Source: Plasmodium coatneyi
Taxonomy: Eukaryota; Apicomplexa; Aconoidasida; Haemosporida; Plasmodiidae
Direction: 5' to 3'
DNA: 64,000 nt
Assembly: GCF_001680005.1 (NCBI RefSeq)
Contig: NC_033558.1
Span: 650,501-714,500, forward strand
Position numbers and translations under genes: made by a program. The number at the start of each line of letters is the position of its first letter. The first letter of the stretch is position 1. This document shows positions 34,116-44,400 of this stretch, piece after piece. A model generated the notes under the pieces. The model was not told where the DNA came from. It did not search any database and was given only the letters and a program-made list of their open reading frames with translations.

Positions 34116-37100
34116 ATGACCAGTCGATCGAAGCAACGGGAACACGGAGGGACGGTCAGGACGATGAACCATCACGAAGAGACAAGCAGAACAAACAGAA
34201 AAGGAACAGGAGAGGAAGGAGTAAACATGGAAAACATTAAAACGTTGTATCATATATTCTCTAGTGCAGATGGGAACCATATCGATGGGGGGGATAAAAA
34301 AAAATGTGTTAAGGATATGCGTGACTTGACGGGTGGTACACAAAGTACCGCAGCAGTAGTGGTTCCCCCGAGGAGGGACAAAAAGGGATCGTCCAAAGAG
34401 AAGGAACTTTTAAACCATTTCAATTATTTGGGCCATTTTGGAGAGTACAGTTGTTCCCACTTAACTGATGCAGAAAGGAGAAGAAACAAAAAAGACGATC
34501 CCTCATTCCAGCAGAGTGTTGAGGTCACCCTAGATTGGGAAGCTTTACAACGAGTCGATGATCTCTGCGGTGATTACCCTGCAGAAGAAGAGAGAGTTGG
34601 AGGAGGTGAATTTTTTGATAATTCCAAACGGGGGATGCAAAATCGGGTTAGTCATTTGAAGTATCACAACGGCGGTGAGAGGAAGGACACGTCTTCCAGT
34701 CCAACCGAAGGGGAAAAATCTGAACAGTCGCAGAGAAGGCAACCTTATAGGGGTGACGCAGTCCAGTTAAGAAGGGAAATCAATCCAAGGGAAAGTAACC
34801 AAACTGGAGAAACAAACAAAGACCGTTTTGTAAGCCCATCAAATGAGACCTCCTTCTATGAAGCGTTTAAAGGAACCCACTTTGATAAGCCATTTTATCG
34901 GAACAGCAATGTGGATAAGGTCCTTAAACCCCAGCAGAGTAACCTCGAGAGGACAGAAGAACACCTGGGAGGGGCAAAAATGACGCCACTAAATTGGGAT
35001 CGAAAATATAGTACACTTATTCATTTACCAATCGGTAATCCCAAAGGGGACCTTATCAAACGCAACGCGAACAATGTAGAGGTGGAACCGGCGGAGGACC
35101 CATTTTTGAACCTCATTGATCAGGAGAACAGCACAGATGAGGTCCCCCTTTTTGAGGACCACTCCTACAGGGAGGACCTCACATCTGCTATCTTCGATTC
35201 TAATGCGGGTACAAATGACGGGGCAAACAAGATGGACCCCCTGGGGGGAAGCATTCAAAAAAGGGAGGACCTAATCCAAATGGATGACTTCCACACCCGT
35301 GATGTGTCCCCACTTGGGAGTGAAAATATCTTTGGTGAATCCACCAACTGGAAGGTGATGAATATAAATGAGGAGGCAGTTCTATTCAGCAGAGAATTGC
35401 CCATTTGGGAGAGTTCCCCCCTCGAGGGAGAGTTCCCTAGTAGTTTGTTCCCTATGGATGGTGATCATTTCACTGGAGGGGAAACAAAAGGAGGAAGGTT
35501 ACACATCGGGGGTGACGGCACTGCTGGTGGATACAAGGTAGACAAACCTGTTCAGTGGGGTAAGCCTAATCGGGTGGATCATCCCCAAATGGTCGATGTA
35601 AGAAGAGGGGACAACAACCCATGTGTAAGTCGATTTAAGAAGAATTCCTCACTGGAAAGAATAAAGTTGTTACATGACGAATTGATAAACCTGAGTGATG
35701 GTTCTTCTACCTCGGGGAAGACGACCTCGACGAGGAAGGGGACACCTCCTCGTGGGGAACCCAATGTGGGGTGGCTTTCCATGGGGGAAGAAAAGACGCA
35801 AAGTGGTAAAAACCCCCCTTGGGGGGAACAAGACTTTTTCGATTTTGAGCAAGATGAAGGGGTAGGTGCACCCCAAGGGGGAAAGGCCGACTGGGTTACA
35901 GACACCCACAAGCGTTTGGCATGCAGTGAAGTAGGAACCGCAAAAGGAGAGTCTCATGTGGGACTTCTAACAGAGACGCGTCATCAAAGGGATGGCAAAG
36001 CGGAAGTGGAAGACGTACTAACCTACGACGAGCACTACCTAACCGAGCAGCGGATGGTGGAAGAGGCTGCACCGATGGACGACGAATGCAGCTCCTTCCT
36101 AGACATAATTGATGAGATAGTTAACGTCAGCAAGGATATAATCGGAACGGATCAGAACGAGGATGGCGTGGTGGAGGTTTTACAGGGGAGTCCAGACGAA
36201 GGTATAGAAAACTCACACATTGGGGGGCACCTCGATGTACCAGTCAAGGCAGTGGTAGAACCAGGTCAGGTATCCACCCATGCAGGTGTTTATAAGGATC
36301 CACCTGAGCATAACCTTGTCGAGGATGTGTATTTCCACTTTGACCAATTGAGCGAGTCGTGCAGGAAGAGGGAGGAAGGGGAAGACTCCATCCGTGGGGC
36401 TGTTCACGAGAATACTAACAGTACGGATGTGAATGCCCAACAGGTGACACACCCACATTCGAGAAACAGATTGGGTGAAAGGGAAGATGACACAAGTGGG
36501 ATACAGGAAGAGGACCCCCAAGAGATCCCCACCTGTGAGACCACCTCAGAAGGGGTAGACCTGCCCACTATGCAGCTCCTCGAGGGGCTGTACCGTGTGC
36601 TGATGTGTAGAGAATATTTGGAGGCACTCCCTGTGTTGGCTGCACACACGGGGGGGAAGCGAGCAGAAAGGAACCCCATAAGAGGAACAACCCACTGTGG
36701 TGCAGGTAACTACCAAAGTGGTGGACCCCTCTGCAGAAACGTAAGTCTGATCACCTTCCACAACTACCTCCGTAGAGCCAAAAAAATGAACAAACGAGGC
36801 TTCCCCGAAATGTACGACTACAGCGATTACGTCTACACACACATCGAAAAGGTCCTACGAATGGATATAAGGCGCTTTTTCTTCACCAGCAATTATCTGG
36901 AAAATATTAACAGGTATGTAATTAAAAAGAATAGACTAATAAATGACCTGACGAATGCTCAGAACTTTGTGAACGATTTTTTACAGAAAAAGGAAAACGT
37001 TATTACACAGAAGAGATTTTGTGATGACGTGACCTACCCGATGTACTTTTTAATTTTCACCGATCTGTTAGTCACCCTGTGGCATACGTCCCTCTTCCAT

Positions 37101-38360
37101 TTGGATGGAGCCAACTGGAGCAAGATGGTTCGCTTCCTAACCAGGCGTCTCCACAAGAAGACAACTATTCACGTGTTAAGAAGGAGCCACTCCTTTCTGT
37201 CTCGCATTTATAGACACCTCACCAAACATCCCCTCGATGAAAAGGAAAAGAAAAAAATAATTAGAATTGTTAAACGGAGCAAAAGCTTCAAAACGGTTCA
37301 GAGGAACATACACAGAATCAACACCTTTTGTTTTTATGTCCTCATTTTTTTCCTCCCCCTGTCTGTACCTCCATTTGGCAAGGAACTCAACACGCGTGAC
37401 TACTTTATGCATTGCTTTCTCAGAAATATGAACAAGGTCGTTCTGAGGTACGCCAAGGAGCATACCACTGACGGATTGGGCGTTTCCTCCGGGGGAAACC
37501 TCCACACTGATGCTCCCCCCTCGAAAAACCGACGAAGCGAAAACATGGGCCACGTCGTACGGAAAGTCGTCAGAAGTTCGAAGAAGAACATCTGCCGGCT
37601 GAAGATGCAGAGCCTCGCGCAGGTGTTCCGGTGCTCCTTCGAAGATGCCCCGTGGGGGGGTAGACCGAAAAGCGGAAGTACTAGGAGCCATACAAACGGA
37701 CTGCGAAACCGCCATCCGAACAACCTCGTAGACCCCCTGCGGGATATACACATAAGCGCCAGAATCGAGCAGATCGAAAAAGAACTGACCGCCTACCTCA
37801 GAGCAAACGCCCATTTCCACGACACCTTCTTTAACGTCATCGTGCCAATGCTGAATGACATTACAACCCTTTTGGAAAACCTCCAGGCGATCTTTGCCCT
37901 GTACGTAAAGCACAAAGTGCAGAACAGTAAGAAGCTGTTTTTCTTTCGTAACCCATGGTTATGCAGTTATGACGTCTTCCTGTCGTTCACTCAGTCAGGG
38001 GGACCCGCCCCAAACTACGCAGAAAAAAGTGGAATGACCAGCGGTCTAGCGGGCAGCTTAACTGACGATTCAAGAGACAGCCTACCCTCAGACTTCGCTG
38101 CCTACATTGCTCAGCAGGACCGCCAGCTCGCGCAGGAAGACCTAGGCGCACTCTACGACATCAAGAGGGTTAAGGAAATGCTGCTCCTGGAAAGTAGGAA
38201 AAAGGGCACATCCCGCAGGAACACAAATGGGGACCGTCCAAATCACGCCAAGTTAAACACCTACTATTCCTACATTTTAAAGTTATGCCATGACGAGCGG
38301 TACAAAGAAATAAACACGAGGGCTTTGAAGTGTCTATTCTGCAGTTTGTATTTTAGTTGA
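34116..38360 (+). CDS. Conserved Plasmodium protein; possible distant GCP-family helical C-terminus
   Basis: Predicted single-exon protein of 1414 residues that I do not recognise as a named gene. An in-frame TGA lies 15 nt before the ATG, which fixes the start unless an intron exists. Residues 1 to about 820 are hydrophilic, acidic and low-complexity with many Asp, Glu, Gly and Ser. From about 825 the protein becomes strongly helical and basic. The segment around 926-1050 (NRLINDLTNAQNFVNDFL, then NWSKMVRFLTRRLHKKTTIHVLRRSHSFLSRIYRHL) recalls the W...L...td.v...H..FL pattern near the C-terminus of gamma-tubulin complex proteins. That is a pattern impression only. A second helical block (IEKELTAYL...MLNDITTLLENLQAIF) precedes the C-terminus. 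No signal peptide or transmembrane segment is clear. Function unknown. Confidence 0.6.
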   Translation: MTSRSKQREHGGTVRTMNHHEETSRTNRKGTGEEGVNMENIKTLYHIFSSADGNHIDGGDKKKCVKDMRDLTGGTQSTAAVVVPPRRDKKGSSKEKELLNHFNYLGHFGEYSCSHLTDAERRRNKKDDPSFQQSVEVTLDWEALQRVDDLCGDYPAEEERVGGGEFFDNSKRGMQNRVSHLKYHNGGERKDTSSSPTEGEKSEQSQRRQPYRGDAVQLRREINPRESNQTGETNKDRFVSPSNETSFYEAFKGTHFDKPFYRNSNVDKVLKPQQSNLERTEEHLGGAKMTPLNWDRKYSTLIHLPIGNPKGDLIKRNANNVEVEPAEDPFLNLIDQENSTDEVPLFEDHSYREDLTSAIFDSNAGTNDGANKMDPLGGSIQKREDLIQMDDFHTRDVSPLGSENIFGESTNWKVMNINEEAVLFSRELPIWESSPLEGEFPSSLFPMDGDHFTGGETKGGRLHIGGDGTAGGYKVDKPVQWGKPNRVDHPQMVDVRRGDNNPCVSRFKKNSSLERIKLLHDELINLSDGSSTSGKTTSTRKGTPPRGEPNVGWLSMGEEKTQSGKNPPWGEQDFFDFEQDEGVGAPQGGKADWVTDTHKRLACSEVGTAKGESHVGLLTETRHQRDGKAEVEDVLTYDEHYLTEQRMVEEAAPMDDECSSFLDIIDEIVNVSKDIIGTDQNEDGVVEVLQGSPDEGIENSHIGGHLDVPVKAVVEPGQVSTHAGVYKDPPEHNLVEDVYFHFDQLSESCRKREEGEDSIRGAVHENTNSTDVNAQQVTHPHSRNRLGEREDDTSGIQEEDPQEIPTCETTSEGVDLPTMQLLEGLYRVLMCREYLEALPVLAAHTGGKRAERNPIRGTTHCGAGNYQSGGPLCRNVSLITFHNYLRRAKKMNKRGFPEMYDYSDYVYTHIEKVLRMDIRRFFFTSNYLENINRYVIKKNRLINDLTNAQNFVNDFLQKKENVITQKRFCDDVTYPMYFLIFTDLLVTLWHTSLFHLDGANWSKMVRFLTRRLHKKTTIHVLRRSHSFLSRIYRHLTKHPLDEKEKKKIIRIVKRSKSFKTVQRNIHRINTFCFYVLIFFLPLSVPPFGKELNTRDYFMHCFLRNMNKVVLRYAKEHTTDGLGVSSGGNLHTDAPPSKNRRSENMGHVVRKVVRSSKKNICRLKMQSLAQVFRCSFEDAPWGGRPKSGSTRSHTNGLRNRHPNNLVDPLRDIHISARIEQIEKELTAYLRANAHFHDTFFNVIVPMLNDITTLLENLQAIFALYVKHKVQNSKKLFFFRNPWLCSYDVFLSFTQSGGPAPNYAEKSGMTSGLAGSLTDDSRDSLPSDFAAYIAQQDRQLAQEDLGALYDIKRVKEMLLLESRKKGTSRRNTNGDRPNHAKLNTYYSYILKLCHDERYKEINTRALKCLFCSLYFS

Positions 38361-38619
38361 TCATTCGGGGGGGGGGGGTTAAGTTAGGGTTACCTTTTCC
38401 GTTCCCCACCCGCCACATCCTGCACGTAGTAATCGTCTGTTTAATAAATGCGCAGCTGCGGGATACCTATGTGGTGCTGCTCCCAGTCCTCACTGGTAAA
38501 AAGAAAAATGTAACCTTTTTTTGCATCCAAGGAATTGTTTATTTTTCCTTTTTTGTCTCAATCCCCTGGGGTACAACACTCTGTATGTCCCCGGTCTTCA
38601 CCTGTTTTTTTTTTTTTAC

Positions 38620-38650
<31 letters not shown>

Positions 38651-39230
38651 GCGTACCCTGCTCATTTGTCCCATTTGCACACTCAAGTGAAATTTTAAAA
38701 AAAAATACATTTTTAAGGATAATAACCCACGTGGAAGACTTTGAATTTGCGTCTAAGATAGCCGGATGGTAGACCCAAAGCAGACCCATAGGAGTGCGCA
38801 TATGCACACTTTCACCCGTATGGGTTAACCAAGGGACGGTTCCCCCTCTTTAAATGGCTACCCCACACAGTTCTGTCACAGAATAGCGTTTTTTTTTTTT
38901 TTTTCTTTTTTTCCTTCAAATTCGCGTAGGGTCATCCCCACTGTGTTGTATATACACCCTTTCGTGAGGATCACCCATAGGGTGCGCTAACGCATATAAG
39001 GGATTATGCCTCCTACCCCAGGTGTTCCATGGGGAGTACCCTCAAAAATGTGAGTACATCTGCTCATGTAGATATATCTACATGCTTGTGTTGCCACCTC
39101 CTCTAAATCTTAACCGTTTAACCATCCACGTGGTGAGAGACGCCCACTTGCAAGCACGAAGAGTTAATTCTTGCAGGGAGTGTGCCAACCACCCCCCTTG
39201 TGCTCGTCCCTGTTAGTTACCCTCCCCCAA
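38361..39230. other. Intergenic with G12 run, TA microsatellite and T runs
   Basis: About 870 bp. A run of 12 guanines (38367-38378) begins seven bases after the upstream stop and is followed by a TTAAGTTAGGGTT sequence. T runs occur near 38605-38618, 38636-38650 and 38889-38904, with a short TA microsatellite at 38620-38636. I see no further gene. The promoter of the secreted protein gene should lie here. Confidence 0.55.
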
Positions 39231-39686
39231 ATGAGAAGGATACCAATTAGCGCAGAACCCACGCGGCGATCTCTGTTACCGCTGCGTCTGGTGCTTCTCA
39301 TGCTGGTAGTGGTACTGTTAACTGCAGGAGGAGTTGCAAAATGTGAACTGTCAGACAGGGGAGTGAGCCAAGTAGACACACGAAACACAACTGAGGAACG
39401 CATTATGGATATCCTTAACTCGGTTACCGTGGGTCAGTCCATTAAACGAGAAAGGAACCTACTAGATGATATGGCAAAGTATATACACTATTTGAAAGTC
39501 CTCAGTTTAGTAGCCCCGCGTGAGAATGTAGAAGGCGAGAGCGAGGGCTTCATTAACGTCGATACTACTGGAAAGGGAACCAAGCGAAAGGGAAGACTTC
39601 ACATTGTGTACTCTACACAGGGGAACAATTACAAAAATAATTTAAACGACGTGAGGAGGGAAGTTAATAGGCTTTTATTTACTTAA
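39231..39686 (+). CDS. Small secreted protein with signal peptide
   Basis: Predicted 151-residue protein. The ATG at 39231 is the first in the frame and directly yields a classical signal peptide: Arg-rich n-region, hydrophobic core LRLVLLMLVVVLL, and small residues TAGGVA before KCELSD, suggesting cleavage near residue 36. The mature part is about 115 residues, with one Cys, basic, with a helical middle (ERNLLDDMAKYIHYLKVLSLV) and a C-terminal NNLNDVRREVNRLLF. There is no PEXEL motif, transmembrane helix or GPI signal. It should enter the secretory pathway, as do parasitophorous vacuole or apical organelle proteins. I do not recognise the family and cannot assign a stage or role. Confidence 0.65.
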   Translation: MRRIPISAEPTRRSLLPLRLVLLMLVVVLLTAGGVAKCELSDRGVSQVDTRNTTEERIMDILNSVTVGQSIKRERNLLDDMAKYIHYLKVLSLVAPRENVEGESEGFINVDTTGKGTKRKGRLHIVYSTQGNNYKNNLNDVRREVNRLLFT

Positions 39687-40037
39687 AAGAGGAGAATGCG
39701 TGGGTAAAATTGTGGCTTCGTTTGTCCGTCCTTTTACCTTTCCACGTGAATGCTTCACCTTTTGCCCGAATATGGGTAAACAGTATTAACAAAATATAGC
39801 AAGCGATATTGTGCTCTGCTAGCTAATTTGTGCAAACTCCCTAAGCGGGGAAATTGTATGACCAAGGAGTGTTTGTCCATTTTTCACTTTTTGACTTTTT
39901 TTTTTTTAAACAAAATGAACTTAAATGAACTCACCCGAAATGGGACTTGCGTTCCTGAGGAGCGTTGAAAAGTGCCTCACCATTTATATAGCTCGGTAAT
40001 CTGGTTACTGTGGCTACTCCTTTTACTTCCTTTTTTT

Positions 40038-40073
<36 letters not shown>

Positions 40074-40111
40074 TACGTAAGATGCATGCCTCATAACAGC
40101 ATTCTATTATA
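39687..40111. other. AT-rich spacer upstream of tRNA-Glu
   Basis: About 425 bp that becomes increasingly AT-rich towards the tRNA and holds an AT microsatellite. No gene recognised. Confidence 0.5.
40041..40070. repeat. AT dinucleotide microsatellite
   Basis: Thirty bases of uninterrupted AT repeat about 40 bp upstream of the tRNA-Glu gene. Likely length-polymorphic. Confidence 0.9.
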
Positions 40112-40183
40112 TCCCACGTGGTCTAGTGGCTAGGATATTCGGCTCTCACCCGAAAGGCCCGGGTTCAATTCCCGGCGTGGGAA
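40112..40183 (+). tRNA. tRNA-Glu (CUC)
   Basis: A 72-nt cloverleaf. The acceptor TCCCACG pairs with CGTGGGA, with discriminator A. The anticodon stem TTCGG/CCGAA encloses loop CTCTCAC, giving anticodon CTC, which reads GAG. The T arm is CCGGG-TTCAATT-CCCGG and doubles as box B; GTGGTCTAGTGGC forms the box A region. A run of eight or more T residues lies about 35 nt downstream near 40218, suitable as a polymerase III terminator. No intron. Confidence 0.96.
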
Positions 40184-40743
40184 AACGCAACGAAAAAAAA
40201 GTTAAAAATAGAAAAAGTTTTTTTTAATAAAATAATTAAATAATTTTACGCAAAGGAAAAGAAAAAATAGAAGCATAAAATAAAACTAGATTTCTTTTTT
40301 ATTTTATTTTTTTTTATTTTCAGGAAGGCAAGCAAATTATATTTTTTTTAATGTGTTTTAAACGGTATATACTCTTTATTTTGTGCCCTTTGTCGTTAAC
40401 AGAGTCCTTGGCAAGAAACACCACAGTCACGATTATAACTTTCTCCTGGTGAAAACATCCCAGTATCCCATCTGCGCTGACATTTTAAAACTCTGCATAA
40501 TATCACGCCAAAGATTTTAACAAAATTGCCTCCTCAAAAATTCACTTGCCGTAGGAAGTAATATCCCCCCCGGTGTTGCGTTATTCTTGCCCTACCGCGA
40601 AGTTCCGAAAAAATAAGTATGTTATATTTCCTGTTCCAAAAAAGAAAGAAAAGGAAATCAAAAAATAAATAATTTTCTTTTATTTGTTATCACATTTTAA
40701 CTTTATTTTAATTAAACCTTTTTTTTTTTTTTGGCGCAAAAAA
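40184..40743. other. AT-rich spacer with an internal GC-richer island between two tRNA genes
   Basis: The outer parts (about 40184-40380 and 40620-40743) are extremely AT-rich, roughly 15% GC by eye. The middle (about 40381-40615) rises to a little over 40% GC and encodes no substantial open frame. Such contrast inside AT-rich DNA next to tRNA genes is how structured non-coding RNAs often show up in Plasmodium. See the separate candidate entry. Confidence 0.6.
40381..40615. ncRNA. Candidate structured non-coding RNA (unassigned)
   Basis: About 235 bp of GC-enriched, non-coding sequence between convergent tRNA genes. On the minus strand it carries an AATTTTTGA sequence (complement of 40534-40542) that fits the Sm-binding consensus, and GTAGG/CCTAC segments that could pair. 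I compared it mentally with U1, U2, U4, U5, U6, U3, RNase P/MRP and SRP RNA and could not match any. Strand is undecided. This is a candidate on composition and context only. Confidence 0.3.
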
Positions 40744-40815
40744 TGGACAGACGGGGAATTGAACCCCGGACCTCTTGAATGCAAATCAAGCGTGATACCA
40801 CTACACCACCTGCCC
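40744..40815 (-). tRNA. tRNA-Ala (UGC)
   Basis: A 72-nt cloverleaf on the minus strand. The acceptor GGGCAGG pairs with TCTGTCC and includes the G3:U70 wobble that identifies alanine tRNAs, with discriminator A. The anticodon stem CTTGA/TCAAG encloses loop TTTGCAT, giving anticodon TGC. The T arm is CGGGG-TTCAATT-CCCCG. A TTTTTT stretch follows directly after the 3' end on the minus strand as a polymerase III terminator. It converges with the tRNA-Glu gene about 560 bp away. Confidence 0.96.
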
Positions 40816-41453
40816 GTATAATTATATAAGGTGCTCTATCAACATGGTTCCGACTGCTTGTGCCCTGGCCCCTGCATGGTATTTCTCCCCATGACGTTGC
40901 TAATCGTGGAAAAATTAACAATACATTTTAGTACTTGCTTCTCGCCAATTGCTTAAAAAAAAACGTTTACAAAAACGACGAAAAAATGTTACAGTTAATT
41001 TTTGGAGATGCAAAAGTTTGCTAACGGGAAAACACGCGATGGACTGAAAATAATTTTTTCCCTATTTCGTTGTGAAAAATGAGGAAGGCAACTTCTCTGT
41101 GCTTCTCAAGTAGCACTTTTTTCATCGCTTTTTTTTCGTCACGCCCATTTTGACGGGGCGGAGTAAGGAGGCCACAGGGCTAAACGAACTAATGTGCAGC
41201 TATATAGCCCAACGGTACATCCACATGTAGAGAAGTGACCCTGATTGGGAACCTAGCTTGTCAGCTAGTCGTGTCGCCGTGCACCCATCCCCTTTGGAAG
41301 AGAGACGTCTTGATGGGAAGTCTATTTTCCCACCTGTTCCACGTTAGAGGTCCACCCGGTTGCCGCTTGGCGAACTCCCCCAAACGTGACAACTCCGAAC
41401 GTAGGTACACACAAGTAGGCTGGCTGAAATGCTCCCTCCGGTTCGTCCCCTAA
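40816..41453. other. Intergenic upstream of the helicase gene
   Basis: About 640 bp. It moves from AT-rich sequence near the tRNA to balanced composition near the helicase start. No gene recognised. It should hold both the tRNA-Ala 5' flank and the helicase promoter. Confidence 0.5.
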
Positions 41454-44400
41454 ATGGTGCTCCTGAAGCATGCGTCTAAAGGGCGATCCATTGTTAGCAG
41501 GGTGACCGGGGGGGTGAGGCTAGTGTGTAGTGGGGGAGACGACCATGCATTGGTTGCCAACGGAGCGGTTGCCCCCCCTTGTGGGGAATCCCACCTACGG
41601 GAGTTCACTAATGCAGACAAAATCGTGTACCACAATGCAGAGGACTTGCGCAAGTTCTGCGACAGAGCATTTAAGAAGTTTCGATCCGAGCTGAACATAT
41701 TGACATCATCCAACAGGGAATATGTGCCGTACCACCTGTTTGACTTCTTCCTCTCACGGGGGTCATTCGAGGGGTTGCACGAAAAGTTGGCCCTCAAGGT
41801 GGAACAGTTAAAGAGGGCACAATCGAACGTGCGCAAAATCGGGGAAGCGTGCCTCCCCGGGGCTGACAAGCTTCACGATGATGAAGGTGGGGATTATTCC
41901 CCCTATTTTTTGCCACACTTGTCCGACGCGATGGAGGGGGACGTGGATCAGAATGTAGACCGTGAAGGATGTGTGCAAAAGAAAAATATATCCTATGGGG
42001 AGGGAAACAAAAATGTGAAGAAGGAGAAAAGCATATCGTCGTTATTGCAACTGAAACAAGTTAACCACCTAGACATAGACTCGTATATAAAGTTAAGTTT
42101 ACAGAGGAATTTCCACGTTCAATATTTGACAACAGTTCAGTACTGTTTATTTCCACTGTTTGTAAAAAATTACGACATTTTAATTCACTCTGTTAAAGGC
42201 ACAGGGAAGACGCTATCCTACTGTCTCCCACTTGTCCACAAAATAATTGCCCAGATAGGTAAACTTAAAAGGGATTTTCCTCACTTGAAAGACAACTACG
42301 TCCTTGCGCTGATTATCTGTCCGAACAGAATTCTCGTCGAACAAACATATGCAATTGTAAAAAAGTTACTCATGTACCATCCGTATGGTATCATATGCCA
42401 CTACATGCATGGAAAAAAAAATATGAACATGCAAGGTGAAATTGAAGAATTAAAAAAAAAAAAACCACACATTATTGTGACCACTCCAGCTAGCTTCATC
42501 AATCATATGAAATTCACCTCTTCCTTCAAAGACATGCTTTTTTTATGTGACACAATCATCGTGGACGAGGCGTACTTTCTATTAAATTCAAATTATTTAA
42601 CGAACGTTTTAACCATAAAGGATGTTCTGCCCAAGGGCCATCAAACCGTTTTACTAACCTGTCATGTTAATAATTTTTTAAAGCACTTGGCCTTCAGATT
42701 TTTGCGCCTCAATTATGTGTACCTAAATTTAGTGCACAACTGTGTGTATGATGATGACACCTTTGAGGCTGCCACTCGGGGGGGTACAGACCACCAGTGT
42801 AATGACGTAACAGATGGGAATGAAGAACGGAGTGACCTTTCAAATCTGACCAATCGGGCGAACCCCCCATTCGAGCTGTACCACCGACTGAATGCTAAGC
42901 TCCTCTCCCTCCACAAAAACAACATACTGAACTGCACGCAGCTAGAAAAGCTTTGGTACTGCAAAGACGCCAAGACGTTTTACGACCACGTTAATGCATT
43001 CGATGCGTACCTCGTAGGGGAGCCCGGCCACCCGACAGAAGGGGCATGCATCAATGAACAAGGACCAACTCGCACTGAGATGCATACCTCCTGGGAAGGT
43101 AAAACTACTGCGGGTGAGCGGACAAATGGGACAGGTCCAAATGAAAGACTCCTTCCCGAATGTACACATAAAAAGGGTGAAGGAAAAAAGAGGGAAGAAC
43201 CACTGGAAGAGCAAAAAAAGAAACTCACTCTAAGCCACAGCGATTATAATAACTACACACAGTTCAGTCGAACACACGCCAATTATGAACAAAACAAAGG
43301 GAGAAACATCCCCACGCATATATTCCTAACGCAAGAGTATTTAATATACGAGTCGGACAAACTTGCCTTAATAATCTTCAATATTCTCTGCAGAGAGCTC
43401 CTCTCAAAGGAGCGTATAAAGATAGTCCTCTTCATGCCCACTGTAAAAATGATCCAATTTTTTTACGTCATTTTCAAGCACTACATTTTTAAGGGCTACC
43501 TGTGTTTGCTCTACCTGCGTGGAAAGCAAAGGGCCCACTGGGCGTGCGCCAATTCGGACAGTGCTGCTGTACACCCGCAGAATCATCACTACGATAAGGA
43601 TCGTGTTACCTTTTCAGTCTCTTCCACCCCCTTTGTTCTGGCCCATCCAGAAGTGGAGAGCGCAGCAGAGGGGGGATCCAAACGTGGGAATGGTTCCATC
43701 GAGTTTGGGGATAGCGAAACGGACAGTTCACTCAATATGGAGGACCCACACGCAAACAGAGACAAAGCAAAGAGTGAAGAGAGCAAATGCGATATTGCTG
43801 ATTATAAGTACCAACGTGAGTACGAACTGCTGAAAGACGTCATATTCTCCTGTCTGCACTCCAAATTGAGTGTAGATAAAAAAATGTACACCCTGAACAG
43901 ATTTAACAACTCGGAGGGGAAGAGCAAACAAGTCTTATTCGCCTCCTCCTTGTTGTGTCAAGGAATCGAAGTAGACAAAATCGACTTGGTAATACAGGTA
44001 GGGGTATGTACCACCGTTGATGAATACGTTCTGAGGACGAATCTCGCCACATCGAAAAATACGAAGGGACGCAGCCTGCTCTTGTTAAACGAGTTAGAGG
44101 GGCATTATTTGTTCACTCTTTACAAAAACAACATAATGATTAGCAGCATCAGCAGGAGCTACTTGAGAGATATATATAAGGACAACCCTTTGTTGGATGC
44201 TCTGTTGAAGTATAAGCGCAGGGGGGTCAGTGTGCCAAGTGTGTGTAGCGAGGATGACCAACGCTCAACGGGACAATCCGTTAACGATAAGGACAAGGAC
44301 GATGATGTAGGTGACGTATCGGGAGTAAAGCATACGCATGTGGGGGGAAATTATCACTATGCTTATAAGCCCCCACTGAGACACATCGAATGGCACAAAC

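Noticed and set aside
37176..37913. Minus-strand open frame of 245 codons opposite the 1414-residue gene
   Set aside because: The plus-strand frame is continuous and hydrophilic-helical over 4.2 kb; this is its antisense shadow.
38361..38400. Interstitial telomere repeat
   Set aside because: Only one TTAGGGTT-like unit is present, with no tandem array.
39687..41200. AT-rich region as a centromere
   Set aside because: It is too short, is interrupted by two tRNA genes and a GC-richer island, and lacks the long tandem AT arrays of Plasmodium centromeres.
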